From Agrocybe praecox (Eukaryota > Basidiomycota > Agaricomycetes > Agaricales > Agrocybaceae), in the NCBI GenBank assembly GCA_964017145.1, contig OZ024851.1, positions 2,046,001 to 2,110,000 of the forward strand: a stretch of DNA of 64,000 nucleotides, read 5' to 3'. The position numbers and the translations under genes are program-made. Shown here one piece after another: positions 25,177 through 38,325 of the stretch (within the stretch, counting starts at the first letter, position 1; each line of letters begins with the position of its first letter). The notes beneath the pieces were generated by a model that ran no database searches, was not told the origin of the DNA, and worked only from the letters and a program-made list of their open reading frames with translations.

Positions 25177-27931
25177 TTATACATTGTGAGGGTACGTCAT
25201 TTAATTATCTACGTCAAGAGAAGTCAGACTGCATGCAGGGTAATTGCATACTTGGACGTCCACAAGACGTCACGCGTCAGCAATCATTCCAGGGCCAGTG
25301 TAAGGTGTGTGCGAGCGTGGGATTTATGTATTTCCTTTCAGGCCTTTGTGTTTGATACTCATTTAGTTGTCTCAATAATCACCGTAACCATGTAATATAT
25401 ACCGCACCCTAAATGACGCTCAAGCATAGTCTAAACCCAGTTCGTTTATAGTTTATGGTCCATGGTCATATTTTTAGTGGCACATGATGACCTTTATTCC
25501 ATCCTGATCCTGACCGCAATTTGTTATTAAGGCCCCCTACTTTACGCAAGTGCATAGCACTCAGAAATCATTATACTCGTCACGGTCGTCTATCGGAGAC
25601 GCAAGCTAATCGGTGAACCTGATTTATTAAAACTTCCACAATAAACGGAACGCCACACACTATGAACAAGGAGACGCTGACCATACCGAGACCGTACGGT
25701 GCCGAGCGCTCCTCAATCGGACTTATGGTTTTCGTTGGTCATCTGCTCAATTTACATATCTTTATTCTTGGATATCATCGAGTAATTATTAAATAACAAC
25801 ACAGGGACTCGGATTATACCATATGATCTTTTCATTAAGATAACATCGTTTCCTCCGGAAGGCTAATGCGGCCCCTACAAACTTTAATGAAAGTATCGAT
25901 ATCCGGAGATGGACCTACCAATCTGCGTCTCTCTGTGGATGCAAAATTTATCATCTAGGGTGTTCCAAAAATAGGTGCGGCAGTCCACAAGTATTAGCGC
26001 TGAAAGCGGAGGTCAAAGTACACCGAGTGAATCTGACGAATAGACAAAAACAGACTGGAATCTACTTAAGCAACAGCTGTGCGCCCGGGGGCGTCGGATG
26101 CAAGAAGATCATCATAGCTTCATACTTACAGAGACAAGGACGATGATGTAGCGGTTAAAATAAGGCTGTAAGTAGATGGACTTGCGTAATACTCAAATTC
26201 TTTTTAGATCTTGTGTTTTTTTGGAGATGAAGGACATCATCCTGCGGGGTGCGGAAGACCTATCCGAATCATCTGAGTTGCCTCATGGAAGAGATACTAC
26301 ACTTATAGCGCGCGGTATAGCGCGTCCTAAATGCTAAGTGCTTAATGGCCTAATCCTAGTCCCACCGCAGCCGCAACCTACAACACGATAGTGTTTTGTC
26401 GCGTGTTCGCCGACCTCTAAAAGAACTCTTAGGATCCAGGAGGCATGTGGGAAGCTTCTTACTACTATTATAAGAACAAAGTCGGAAATATTTTCGCCTC
26501 AAGCGACTATACAGTACGGCAATCATGTATGCCGCACTGGCGGTACGCTAGATTAGCCTTATCGTGCATAACTTGATAATGCACAGACGGGTGGGACTGA
26601 AGAGTATTTGAACGACGAATCACATCTTCTCCCTGTCTGGCTTTGTGTTCAACCGAAGCGAACAGAACATGTAACGTGGACAAAAGCCGTGTATTCTGCC
26701 GCGTTTACTACGAATAAGAATAAACTGACCAAGTCTAAACTGAAGTGGATCCCGTGGACTTGGTGTATTTTTAACTATTATGTGCCTAGTATATTCATGT
26801 TAGGTTTGGCTGTCCTGGGTGTGGCAAGCGTCTATGAGCTATAGAGAAGGACGGCGGTATTGCTTCGCCGAATGTACATCGTGGAAATGTCGCCATAGGA
26901 CAAACATAGATAGCGAGCAGGATGAAGGTATAACAAGCGAATTGAAGGAAATTGCGAATTCTGTAGCAATTATACTCCACTAACGTACTACTACTGCACA
27001 TGTACTATACAAGTTTGTCTACTTATCAGTTGGATCAATGTGTTAGAGAGTGGATTAGGTGCTGCATTGCGGCCGCAAGTTAGGATATATCTACCTAGCC
27101 AAGATTTGTTTTCTCTTCCATCGGAGTCGCAGCTTGCGGGCAGATCGCCGGTCGCACGGGAGAGTCTTGTAAGAAAGATACTAGATAAGATGGTATCATG
27201 CTACAACGTCATTCTCGTAACGCTGGTGTGCTTGATTCAAGAGGCACAGATGGGGAAAGATATAGTCCATCCGCAGAGGCTCGTAGGAGCGAGTCGGGGT
27301 CGGAGTTTTTTTGTTTTGTTTGGGCGTGCCGCGTGAATCGTTACAGGCAATTGGATATTTGGGGTCCTGTAGGAGCAGTAAGCGAAGAGTGAGCAGAACT
27401 ACTGTCCAAAAAGCTGTGGTGGAAGACATCGGAGGGTCGCGGTAATTGAACTTCTATGTGTTCTGTCGTTCGCCTCCGCGTTCATCTCTCCCAATATAAC
27501 TGTGCACACGTGCAGCCCATATAGCCGGGGGTGTCCGGGGGACGTTACACTGCATTCCTAGGGACTGAGTCTAAAATAGAAAAAAGACTAAACATCCACA
27601 AAAGGCAACGACGAGATCGTACGACGAAAAGAAAAAGGGCCCCAGTCCATTCCGTGTTTTTGTTTTGTTTTCCCCTTCCACAGTAAACTCGGACCTTTTG
27701 TTTCTGTCTCTCACTCGTCGTCAACAACAGTGACGACCGCCCTCTGTTAGTCTGCCTCTCAACAGGCTCGCACGGACTCGTTTCTTAGACACGACGCCGA
27801 CGCCGACACTGACGACAACAGCACCAAGAAAGGAGTTCTTATTAACACGACATTCTGCTATAACCAATTGCTAAAGTATTTCCCCAACACCCATCCGCTA
27901 TCTTAACATTCGCAAAACCACGTAACAAAAA
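25177..27931. other. Long gene-poor region upstream of HMG-CoA reductase
   Basis: About 2.75 kb in which I see no supported gene; frames are short and lack splice-linked continuity. The last 400 bp should contain the HMG-CoA reductase promoter and 5' leader. An E-box-like CACACGTGC lies near 27507, and the leader just before the ATG is rich in pyrimidines and in GACGACGCCGACGC-type triplets (about 27790-27820). No clear sterol-response element was identified. Confidence 0.35.
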
Positions 27932-30900
27932 ATGCGAGCCCTCTTTCGACCGTTCGCGCTGCATGCAGCATACACACCTATCGAAACGATTGTATTCTTC
28001 TGTATTATTGGCACCCTCGCGTATTTCCGCATTTTGTCTGCTATCAAGCATTCAGCATTCTTAGACCCAAGCCAGGCGGTATATGCACCCCCAAGCTTAC
28101 GGGCAGCATATGTTCTCTGGAAAGGCCCTGAACTGAGTGGAGAACACGACGGACAGGGGGAATGGGTTAATGTTCAAGAGGGAAGATGGGCAAGAACGAG
28201 GAAGATGTTCGCTAAAGGCGAAAATCAACACACCACCGTATTGGAATTACAACAGGTCGTCATTTCCCTCGATGCAAGGACCGGACGCGGTGCTGAGGTG
28301 TGTCGCGTCGTGACATCCTCTCTTATGTTTACTGACATTCTGTCTTTCTATTTTGTGCAGGTCGCACCTGAATACCAATCCCTAACATTCGCGCACCCTA
28401 CCCTATCCACTTCTGCCCTCAACTTTACCGACTACATTGCTAATGGCTTCACAACACGCGATGGAAAGACATACACGACCGTATGTCATAGACCTTCAAC
28501 TGCACCTCGTTCTTCCCCTGTTTCTTCGCGTTTGAACCCATCCTCAATCCCTGAAGACAAGGTGGAGGTCAATGACGAGGTAACAGAGAGTCCCTGTTTC
28601 ACCCTCCAGCAGGCAGGCGCGCGCACCTTCGTCCAGACACTCGCGTTCCAGCCTGGTGCGAGAGATGAATGGGTTGCTTCCCTAGTCGGAGAGCAGTTGG
28701 CTGCTTCCGTTGGTGTTGTCCCCTCTTCGTCTTCTGAGCATCACCATCCTCATCACAGACGTGCATCATCACTTGTAACTTCAGACGAAAATGGTATTCG
28801 CTTCGAAGTAGATGCTGCGAGGCTTTCCGGTGGAGCCCTTGGGGCGCATGGCGAACATATGCCATTGGGTCAAATGAGGAACGGCAAATGGGTCGCCTAT
28901 GCTGTTCGAGCTTTGGTTCTTAGGTTTTGGGATTTGGCTAAGGTTCGTTATCACATCTTTTCCATTAAGAAATTGTATACTTAGTGTTCAACAGAAAGCA
29001 GATTCACTGGACATCTTGCTCATTCTCGCCGGATACATTCTCATGCACACCACCTTTTACCTCCTTCTCACACGTTCTCGAGCATTGGGTTCTTCCTTCT
29101 GGCTCCCCTTGGCCATTCTTTCCAGCGCAGTACTCGCCATGCTCATTTCGCTGCCTATTGCCATGGCCATCAAGATTCCCATTGACCCCGTTGCACTCAC
29201 CGAGGCTCTTCCGTTCTTGGTATGCACAGTCGGCTTTGATAAGCCTCTGAGACTGGCAAGGGCGGTATTTTTGCACCCACATTTAACTGTCCCTGTCGGG
29301 TTAGTCAACGTCACTGTTGACCCTAGATCTGGGTATCCCATCGTTGTCAACCCCAACTCATCTGTATCTGTTTCTGCTCATTCGGCATCACTCGCACCCC
29401 CGCCTATAGTTTCATCGCCCTCATCCAACGCCCACCTGTCATTGAAACCGGCTCCGAAGATTATTACTGAGTCGCTGTCACTTGTATACGCCCCTATCAT
29501 CCGTGACTATGTGTTGGAAATCGCGGTTTTGACTGTTGGCGCGTATAGCAAGGTCGGTGGGTTGAAGGAAGTTTGTGCACTCGCTGCCTTAATGCTTGCT
29601 GTCGACTGCTTGCTGCTTTGCACGTACCTGAGTGCTATTTTGGGAGTCATGGTTGAGGTGAGTTTCTATTTTTCTGCATCTCATTTCATTCTCTTCTGTT
29701 TGGAATTTCTTTATTCCGTTTCTCCTTTTCTGTCTTTCTGTGTTCAACTATCTTGCCACTTGGCTCGGGATAATTGAATGGTGCTATATCATATCTTTGA
29801 TATGGTAGATTCCTTTCTTTCCTTCTTACTTTGATCATCTATCTCCCTACGTTAGAGAGAGGTAGATGGAAGATGGAGAAGAATTTTTTGTATTGCGTTT
29901 GACCGTTCGGATCTTGCAGTTCTGCATTTTCTTTGCAACTGTCTGTTCGCCACAAGTCGGTTTGAATATTCGGGTCCTTCCTTCGGGATGCTTTCAATTG
30001 AAGTGTTTTTGGTGTTTCGTTGGATGTATGGACGCGGTAGGCTGGATTTGGAGGATGGTACCCCGGGGACTCGCAGGCCTGAAGAAAGGAACACAAAGTA
30101 TGAATAGGGAAGGAGAAAGAGAAGGACCGATGTCATCAGTGATATGTTGACATCGGTGACGATCCTTGTTTCTTCTGACTTTCGTTCGGTCCGGAGACGG
30201 ATTCTATTTTCCCCTTATTTTTAGTCTTATCTAATCTTCCGTTTTTATTTCTCTGACGCTAACGACACTCCTCCGATTGCACAGGTTCGACGTATCAAGA
30301 CCGTCCGCGAACTCACGCGCGGCACCCGCTCGAGGTCTAACTCTATCACTTCTAATGCTTCCTTGTCCACTTCTGCTACACCCCTTGGGTCATCGACACC
30401 CATTCCAGGTGGCGGTCCCTTCAGGCTTCAAAGCGCCATGGCCGGCTCGCGCTCGTCTGCTCAGGCTCCACCACCACCAACGCTCAGGCAGCGACTGAAG
30501 AGTGTCGTGCTCGGAGAGAAGGGAAGTGGTTTGAGGGATTATAGTGACGTTGTTGGCGGCAAGAGAAGAAGGGCCCATGGCCATGCTCATTCTAAGGGAT
30601 CAAAAAGCACAAAAGGGGCGGAGAAGCAGGAAAATCCTGTTGCTAGGCTGAAGTTACTTTTGGTAAGTTTTGTGTCCATCTATAAGCAAAGATGGATGGA
30701 GAAACTGATATTCCTGTAATAGATCGCGTCTTTCCTGACATTACACATTCTCAACCTTATCACGCCTCTTACGCCTTCCCGACACACGCACTCTTCTTCC
30801 TCTCAAGTTAATGTGAGGAAGGTTGACGTCACTGCTCCTGGTTTACGCTCTGTGCTTGATGGCCTTGTCGACGCGAGCAAATATGACTTGATAACGAAGA

Positions 30901-33344
30901 TGACTCCCGAGGAGGAATTGGATAGGGCATTCGAAGAAAGTGCGACTAAGGTTGCGACAAGGGACATGTTTGTCAGGGTGTCTCCACCTGTGTATGTTCG
31001 TGCTGTTCTGCCACCATCCCATTCTGCATTTGGCAAGGCCCACGGACTCGCCTCGTCTGCTTTGTCCTCTGCAACACAACACACTATCTCCAGTAGCCAA
31101 CCTCTCCCACTCCCTGCTTCATACAACACCTATCCTTCTACGACTCCTCACCAGCGCCGTCGCACCACCTCCGAGCTCCTCGAAGCGTTTATGTCTGCTT
31201 GGACCCGCCTCGTCGGTGACCCCATCATGAGCAAGTGGATCGTGGTTATCCTTGCTATCAGCGTCGCTCTCAATGGTTACTTGCTGAAGGGTATCGCTGC
31301 TGGTGTCGTAGGCCCCAGAGTAGGCGGTTTCGCGGCATTTGGTCTGAAAGGAGGTGTGAGATTCGAGGGTGAGGAAGAGGACGAGAGGGAAGAGGAATTA
31401 TCACCAGTCGAGGAGAAGGCATTTGTGGCGCTTAAGCCTGTTATGGTCGTTAGTGCTCCTGAGGTCCACAAGCCGACTGTGGCTAGTGTAGACAACACCG
31501 TTGCGACTTTCACCTTGGAGGATGTTGATAGGCGGTTGGAGAAGGCGAGGGCTAACAGGAGAAGTACTGTCCCCAGTGCTTCGGTTTCTCAAGCCACTCT
31601 TGCTATTCCCGCCCCTGTTGTTGCCCCTAAGATTGATACCAAATCACTTGGACATCCCACACCTCCTTATTCTTCCTCCGACTCTTCTGGATCTGTTGAA
31701 GAAAATCAACTCGAAAACGTGCGCTCCTTTGAAGAGATCGTGGATATCTTCGAAAATGGACCCAGGCCTCTGTCTGCCAGCCTTGCACTCCTTAATGACG
31801 AAGAAGTTATCCTCCTCGCTCAAAAGGGTAAAGTTGCTGCATATGCACTTGAAAAGGTCCTCGGTATGAGCGAGCTGGAACGCGCTGTACGCATCCGCCG
31901 AGCATTGATCTCCCGCGCGAGCAAGACGCAGACACTGGAATCGAGTGATATTCCGTTGACCAACTACGATTATTCCCGTGTTTTGGGAGCGTGTTGTGAG
32001 AATGTCGTCGGATACATCCCGCTTCCCCTTGGTATTGCTGGTCCTTTGAACGTCGACGGTCAACTGTATCCCATCCCTATGGCTACTGCTGAAGGCACCT
32101 TGGTCGCGTCTGCCTCGAGAGGTTGTAAAGCACTGAACGCAGGAGGAGGAGTGACGACTGTCTTGACGCAAGACGGGATGACTCGTGGTCCCGCGATCGA
32201 CTTCCCTTCAATTACACAGGCTGCCCATGCCAAAATGTGGATCGACAGCGGCGAGGGTTACGATATTCTCAAGGAAGCCTTCGAGAGCACTTCCAGGTTC
32301 GCCAAGTTGAAGAGCCTGAAGACTGCTATGGCTGGCCGGACCCTTTTCGTTCGTTTCGCAACTGCTACGGGAGACGCGATGGGCATGAACATGATCAGCA
32401 AAGGCACGGAAAAGGCTCTAGAAACTATGGGCAAGTATTACCCCGGCATGGTCGTCCTCGCCCTCAGTGGAAACTACTGCACGGATAAGAAGCCCGCTGC
32501 CATCAACTGGATTGAGGGACGTGGAAAGAGCGTCGTTGCTGAAGCTGTCATCCCAGGCAAGGTCGTCAAGGATGTGCTGAAGACGACGGTGGCTGCGCTG
32601 GTGAACTTGAACACCAAGAAGAATCTGGTTGGCAGTGCGATGGCGGGAAGTATTGGGGGTTTCAATGCGCATGCGGCGAATATCTTGACGGCGATGTTCA
32701 TTGCGACTGGCCAGGACCCGGCTCAGAATGTTGAAAGTTCAATGTGTATGACTTTGATGGAAGCGTGAGTGTCTTTTTTTATCTCTTTGGCTGTTCTCTT
32801 TTACTCATCCTATCTTTCTAGTATAAATGATGGTGAAGACCTCCTCATGACAGTCTCCATGCCTTGTATCGAAGTTGGCACCGTCGGCGGTGGTACCGTC
32901 CTTGGTCCACAACAAGCCGTACTGGAAATGTTAGGCATCAAAGGCGCACACCCCACTCACCCAGGCCAGAACTCTCAGATGCTCGCAAGACTCATTGCTT
33001 CTGCCGTCATGGCTGGCGAGCTGTCCTTGATGAGCGCGTTAGCTGCTGGACATCTAATCAGGGCCCACATGGCACATAATAGGAGTCAGACGAATACCCC
33101 TGCACCTAGTGCACCTCCTACACCTGCTCCTTCTACACCTGCTCCTTTGGCAGTGGACGCTGAAGAGGAGGGCAAGGTTGTTTTCGGAAGCACGGTCGCG
33201 CTTAGTGGGCCGACGGTTTCTGCTTCGAGTTCAGGTAGTGGGCATGGACAGCTGCCTCCTGCACCTGCCCATGAAAGACCGAGCCCATTACCACTGTTGA
33301 CCCCATCATCGAGTACGACGTCGTTGCCACCTTATTCGCGGTGA
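27932..33344 (+). CDS. HMG1: 3-hydroxy-3-methylglutaryl-CoA reductase
   Basis: Reduces HMG-CoA to mevalonate with NADPH in the ER membrane, the committed step of sterol and terpenoid synthesis. Start 27932 gives [20 protein letters not shown]. The N-terminal half has several hydrophobic segments (28990-29640) ending near 29650, with another at about 31230-31300. The catalytic domain begins near 31700. Its motifs are [31 protein letters not shown] with the catalytic Glu, [30 protein letters not shown] with the catalytic Lys, [11 protein letters not shown] with the Asp, and [12 protein letters not shown] with the His. All are intact. Introns: about 28297-28360, 28942-28997, 29658-30284, 30663-30722 and 32765-32821. 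The third is 627 bp, far above the 50-60 bp norm here. A low-complexity Pro/Ser/Thr tail ([17 protein letters not shown]) follows the catalytic His. The stop is at 33342-33344. Confidence 0.95.
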
Positions 33345-35051
33345 TTGATGAACGCATTTTTTATTCTTTTTAACTCTGGTTTTTCTTTCTCCCTTTCCCT
33401 TTTCTTTTCGAATGCTGCACCTTTTTTATTGCATAATTGCATGAACCATCCGCACTTGATTCATCGAAACGCATACACTTATACATACCATATGTTCTTT
33501 ATCAATACCCCTCATAATCCGCATCCCATTCCTCCGTCGTCCACTCTCTTCGCATTTCTTCCATGTCTTCTCTTCGATCCACCATCCTCTTCGAATTCCT
33601 TAGTTCACGATCTCACCATTACTAGACAACCAACTCGAAGCAGTACCTCTCATCACAACATATCACGACCGGAAATTGGAAATGGAATGGCAGGCTCCCC
33701 TGCGCACCTATAGAAATTATTACATACGCTTCATCTATTTGTCTTTTTTTCTTATATAAATGAATGAGAACTAAATGAATTCGAATTTGAAAACAAAAAT
33801 CTTCCAATCATGCTTAATTTTGTTGCTGCTGGGTCGCGATAGACAACATCACGCAACTTCCAAATATTCAAGCTTCAAGCTTCAGACTTCAGACCCTCTG
33901 CTTCAGGGCGCTACATCAATGTAGCAATCTATCCTCAGCCTATCTTTTCCAGGTCCTTTCAAGAGCTTTCCGAGTTGAAATGTTTAAGATTTATTTATCG
34001 CTCTCAACGCTGACAGCGCTGATGGCGCGAGCTGATTTGTCACGTTGTTATAACCGACGCGTAACAAGCTCTTCCAATTGATGATTGACACACTTTAAAC
34101 TTTTCGTCCAATCCACTTACTCGTCCGCGTCATTTGCGCTTAAACGTAAAAACTTGGTAAAAACTGACTCAATGAGTCGATCCAGAGCATTTGACACATC
34201 AGGTAGGTCTTCCAGCTCCTAGCCTTGTTCTCAAGCATCTTCTCAACCTCTTATCGCAATGGTTCGTCGGTCGACTTATTCTTAAAAGTTCTTAGTGCCT
34301 AACGTAATAGAAATGGTGCTTCCAATTTCCCTCAAACGAAAAGCCAACACGTCCGCCGTACAGTCGCGCAAACCTGATATTATTGCCCAAATTCTATGCT
34401 TTCTGCCAACTTTCAGCACTCGGGGCTGCTACCTCATTGACGACTGTGTCACCTTATTCGGGGACACCATCACTTTTACCGCTGGACTACTCTAAGTATC
34501 TTCCTTGGAAATCGGCGTCGCCGTGGCGTGGGCTATACATGGGCTCGCCTCTGTAACTAAGCGGCTTTGCATGGGAAGGCGAATAACTATGTAAGCGATA
34601 CGGGTGCTCAGGTGTCGCAAATCTTACTGGGATTCTGGCCAGCTCAGAATTGTCTGGGTTGTCGGGTCAAAGACTCTATTCTCGGCTGGTTCTTGATTCT
34701 AAAGAAAATTATCAAGACTGTCATGCTAAGTAATCTCGCCACACGAATTCGAAAACGATTAACAGGTAGTACCTCTATTGACTCTCACGTACCGTGGCTT
34801 TTAGGCGAACGAAACTTTCACATCACTGGTCAAAAATACACACAGATGAATTAAGACTCCTAATAAGTGCATAGAAACTCAAGCGAGTCGATTCTATGGG
34901 GAAACGTTGAAAAGCTCATATTGGCACTCTTCGGGAGTTTAGGTATTCATCAACCTGCTTTGGCACTAGTGTGATGCCTCGCTGTGAGGTATAAAAGACG
35001 TGGGCGGTCAATGGAATTATATAGCTCCTCATTTTGCTCGTCCTTACAGAT
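33345..35051. other. HMG-CoA reductase 3' side and gene-poor spacer
   Basis: The first 450 bp are pyrimidine- and AT-rich and fit a 3' UTR and terminator region. From 34290 to 34860 short plus-strand frames give hydrophobic pieces such as EIGVAVAWAIHGLASVTKRL in one frame, which may be relics of a membrane-protein gene, but no exon chain holds. A TATAAAAG-like box at about 34990 lies about 60 bp before the P450 ATG and may be its TATA box. Confidence 0.35.
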
Positions 35052-37320
35052 ATGGACGTACCAAAGAGCGCACCAGCGTTGGTGACGACTGTCGCCGCCT
35101 CCCTTGTACGTTGGAACAGCCCCACTTTATCATTTCAACTTGAAAAGTTATCAAACACAACTTGTGCATTATAGGCTACGCACCTGTGGTTCAAGAGCTT
35201 CGACCCTATCTCTCTTCCGACCTCACTGGTTGTCCTTACAACTACTCCGAGCGTGCTCGTCTACTACTTCTCTTCCTCGGAGCATGTTGGGTCGTTCTAT
35301 GACTTGAGATGGATATATTCTCTGTTCTACGCCAGTCTTCTCTTATCCGTCTGCTTGTATCGCCTGTCGCCATTCCACTCTCTGGCCAAGTACCCCGGCC
35401 CCACAATCCTCAAGCTCACAAAGTTATATAACGTCTGGGTTGCCTACAGGGGCAAATACCATTTGTATATAAAGGGACTTCATGATATATATGGGCCAAC
35501 CATTCGTACCGGTAAGCATTTGTGCCGTGTACACTTCATTGATTTGACGGACCACTTATCTAGGTCCTAATGAGCTCTCAACTGTGGAGAAGGACCTCAT
35601 ACCCTACATACTGGGCAATCAGGGAATGCCCAAAGGACCTAGTTGAGCCCCTTCCTCTGTTCTCTATTTATTGACAAAGAAAAACTAAACTGGTGGTGTT
35701 AGTATGGGATGGAAGACGCTTTGCACAAGGCGGAAACTCTGAATATGATTCTTTGATAGATGTCAGGGACAACTTGATTCACGCTCAACTTCGTAAGCCT
35801 TGGAACAAGGCGCTCGGAGCAGAACCTTTGAAGGACTACGAAGGTCTCTTGATCGGACGAGTGTGTGAAATGCGAGACCTATTGAAGGATAGGTGTATCG
35901 AGAACCTGGACAAAGTCTGTCGGATCGATATCGCCCAGTGGCTCAGTTACTTCTCGTGCGTTCTTTCGTTACTATCTGATTTCGAACATTCTGAGGGTGA
36001 ATATTTATGCATCTTATCACCATAAGGTTCGATTTTATGGGAGATTTAGCGTAAGCGCATATGTCCAAAACTCAATATCCATAGTATACTGATACCATGC
36101 TCGTAGCTTCGCCGGGAGTTTCCATTACATGAAAGAAGGTGCGAAGGATGGAGGAATGGCAGCTATGAACAGCGCGATGTAGTGCGTCATTTTGCAAGAA
36201 CCTTCTCAACCATATGCAAGAAGATTAATGCGACCAAATTCGGCTACATAGTTTCATTAGCATCACGCAACATGCCCCGTGGATCTCAAAGCTTATACGT
36301 GCTACGCCAATCCTAAACAGGGGAATGAAGAACTTTATTGCTTACGGGGTAGGCCATGGGATCACAAGAGCGGGAGCTCAGATAAATAATAAAGATTTGT
36401 TCTATCACATGGTGCGTCTCTCCAGGTTCTTGATAGCAGAATTTTGAATGAAGCTCATCTAAATCGAAAATGATACTTTGTGATACGCTAGACCGAAGCG
36501 GCTGAGGTGACTGGTCCAGAGAGTATCCCGCTCATTATTTCCAATGTCCTTCTTGCAATAGTGGCGGGCTCCGACACCTCTGCATCGGTCATGAGCAACA
36601 CGGCGTACCTTCTCATGTCCCATCCAAAGGAGTACAAGAAGCTGCAGGAGGAACTTGATATCGCCTTCAACGAAACCCACATCCTCGAATTTGACCCTTC
36701 GAGAATGTACGATGACGTATTGAGTAAACTGCCTTACCTAAACGCTGTGATGTGAGCATACTACTTACGTTATTCGTAAGTACCCCGAAACTGATCATCT
36801 ATACCAGAAATGAAGCTTTGCGTCTGTTTCCAGCAGTCCCCACCACTCTTCAACGAGTGCCGACGAAAGGCAGCCAGTCAAAAGTCTTACAAGCTGAGGA
36901 TATCAGCATGTAAGTACCCTTAGTTGTGAAATTATCCAATATTATAATCAATCCTGCTACAGCTTTCTACCGGAAGGAAACGGCATAATGGTACCACCGT
37001 ATACAATCCACCGGGACCCGCGGTACTTCTCTCCCTCTCCTGATAAATTTATTCCAGAGCGTTGGCTTCCTGCAACAGGAAAAACGGAATACATAACTTC
37101 TCGCGACGCATTCATACCATTTTCTGCAGGTCCGGCGAATTGTGCTGGACGTAGCCTTGCGTTGATGGAGTTGAGGTACGCGATCGCAACTCTGATACGT
37201 CACTTTGAGATAGAGTTTGACTCGACGGCATTCAATCCGTTGAATTGGGAGGATGGCTTGGAGGATAGGTTCACGTTTAGCAAAGGCTCTCTTCCCACCA
37301 AGATAAGGTGGAGGGAGTGA
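35052..37320 (+). CDS. Cytochrome P450 monooxygenase
   Basis: Membrane-bound haem monooxygenase of the kind expanded in Agaricomycetes for secondary metabolism and xenobiotic oxidation. Start 35052 (MDVPKSAPALVTTVAASL) splices into a hydrophobic N-terminal anchor (IYSLFYASLLLSVCLYRLS) and the proline hinge KYPGPTILKL. YNVWVAYRGKYHLYIKGLHD and YGPTIRTG follow. The I-helix oxygen-binding motif is AGSDTSAS (about 36560), the ExxR motif NEALRLFPAVPTTLQR (about 36808-36855), the PERW motif FIPERWLPATG, and the haem loop FSAGPANCAGRSLA with the cysteine ligand (about 37120-37160). The stop is at 37318-37320. All signatures are present, length is about 560 residues, and eight to ten introns are needed. 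The intron after RTG has the same position in the downstream P450 remnant, showing tandem duplication. Substrate unknown. Confidence 0.9.
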
Positions 37321-37562
37321 GAAAGCAATGGTTTGGTAGATACTTGCTCATTCAATCGATATTTCTAGTCAATATCAGAGGCTACTACCTTCTGCCACTG
37401 CTTGAAATGCTTGACTCCTGACGTATATATGTATCAGCACAGACGTTTACAGTGTCACTGCTTCGGAGTTATTTTTAGGTCACCGTTCCCGTTCGGCTCG
37501 CGACACGTTAAGAACTTGGTCACATGATATTTCCAAGACGTTAGGCGTTGCCGCCAACTTGA

Positions 37563-37790
37563 ATGGCAGGCGAGCGCCATAACACAAAATCATATAGCGT
37601 TTGGATCGTGGCACATAGAGAAAAATACCACATTTATCCAAAAGGCTGGCAAGACAAGTATGGACCAACTGTACGGACCGGTAAGCTTCCTTACTATTAC
37701 ACTGCGCGGCATAACAAAATGAAATTAACAAGGTTCAAAGAGCTTCAAGTTCTACTGTGGAAAAGAATTTGATGCTATATTGATCGTCGC
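37563..37790 (+). pseudogene. Remnant of a second cytochrome P450
   Basis: A short relic of a tandem copy of the upstream P450. 37590-37680 reads YSVWIVAHREKYHIYPKGWQ then DKYGPTVRTG, colinear with YNVWVAYRGKYHLYIKGLHD and IYGPTIRTG of the intact gene. The intron donor GTAAGC follows at the same codon. After the putative intron, 37725-37775 still resembles the next exon (ELSTVEKDL region) at DNA level but is out of frame. Nothing of the I-helix or haem loop remains; sequence similarity stops before the TIR element at 38049. Confidence 0.75.
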
Positions 37791-38048
37791 CGTCTATTTG
37801 CTCATTTGCTTCCCATTTCTTGCATAAAAACGTCGAAATGGCCAGCACTGTAGAAGATTTTGTGAGGGAGAAACACTCAACAGCTATTTCTAGTATTACT
37901 AACTATTTAGGTGTCCCCGGCAGCAACCATTCGACGTCCGCAAGCAGATGCACGTATTTTGATCTCTTACCACTGATCAAGTACCGTTTCCTTAGTAATT
38001 TCTCCAACAGCCGCTTTTCCAAAGGCTACGGAAAGTGATCTCAATCTA

Positions 38049-38075
38049 TGAGTGCCCGTTCGCCGCACAAATAAA
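38049..38075 (+). repeat. Left terminal inverted repeat
   Basis: 27 bp beginning TGAGTGCCCGTTCG and ending CACAAATAAA. It matches the reverse complement of 38969-38992 apart from three extra bases (CCG). Confidence 0.85.
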
Positions 38076-38124
38076 GATTTCGAAATATAGATCAAGTTTC
38101 TTCGCTACTTACATATAATATACT

Positions 38125-38325
38125 GGTTGTCTACCAACTTTCCAGGAATAGTCATCAATATTTGAGGATTGTCTACCAACTTTATCAAATCGCCCACCAA
38201 TTTTTCCGATTGTTCACCAACTTTTTTTGGATTGTCTACTAATTCCCTTAATTATCTACTTTCTCTCTTGGATTATCTCCCCACTCATAGGATTGTCCAC
38301 AAACCACCCAAGCCTATTGTCCACC
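38125..38325 (+). repeat. Left subterminal repeat cluster
   Basis: About eight degenerate copies of GATTGTCTACCAACTTT spaced roughly 20-30 bp apart; the clearest are at about 38126, 38168, 38208 and 38230. Arrays of this kind often serve as transposase binding sites in DNA transposons. Confidence 0.75.

Noticed and set aside
26608..27430. Several short frames upstream of HMG-CoA reductase
   Set aside because: Each under 100 codons, overlapping on both strands, and none joins by plausible splice sites.
29839..30150. Frames on both strands of up to 94 codons in the third HMG-CoA reductase intron
   Set aside because: They overlap antisense to each other and have no recognised domain; kept only as part of the long-intron observation.
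38125..38325. Regularly spaced short repeats as a CRISPR array
   Set aside because: The host is a eukaryote, the repeats are degenerate and mirrored at the other end of a TIR element, and spacers are too short and AT-rich.
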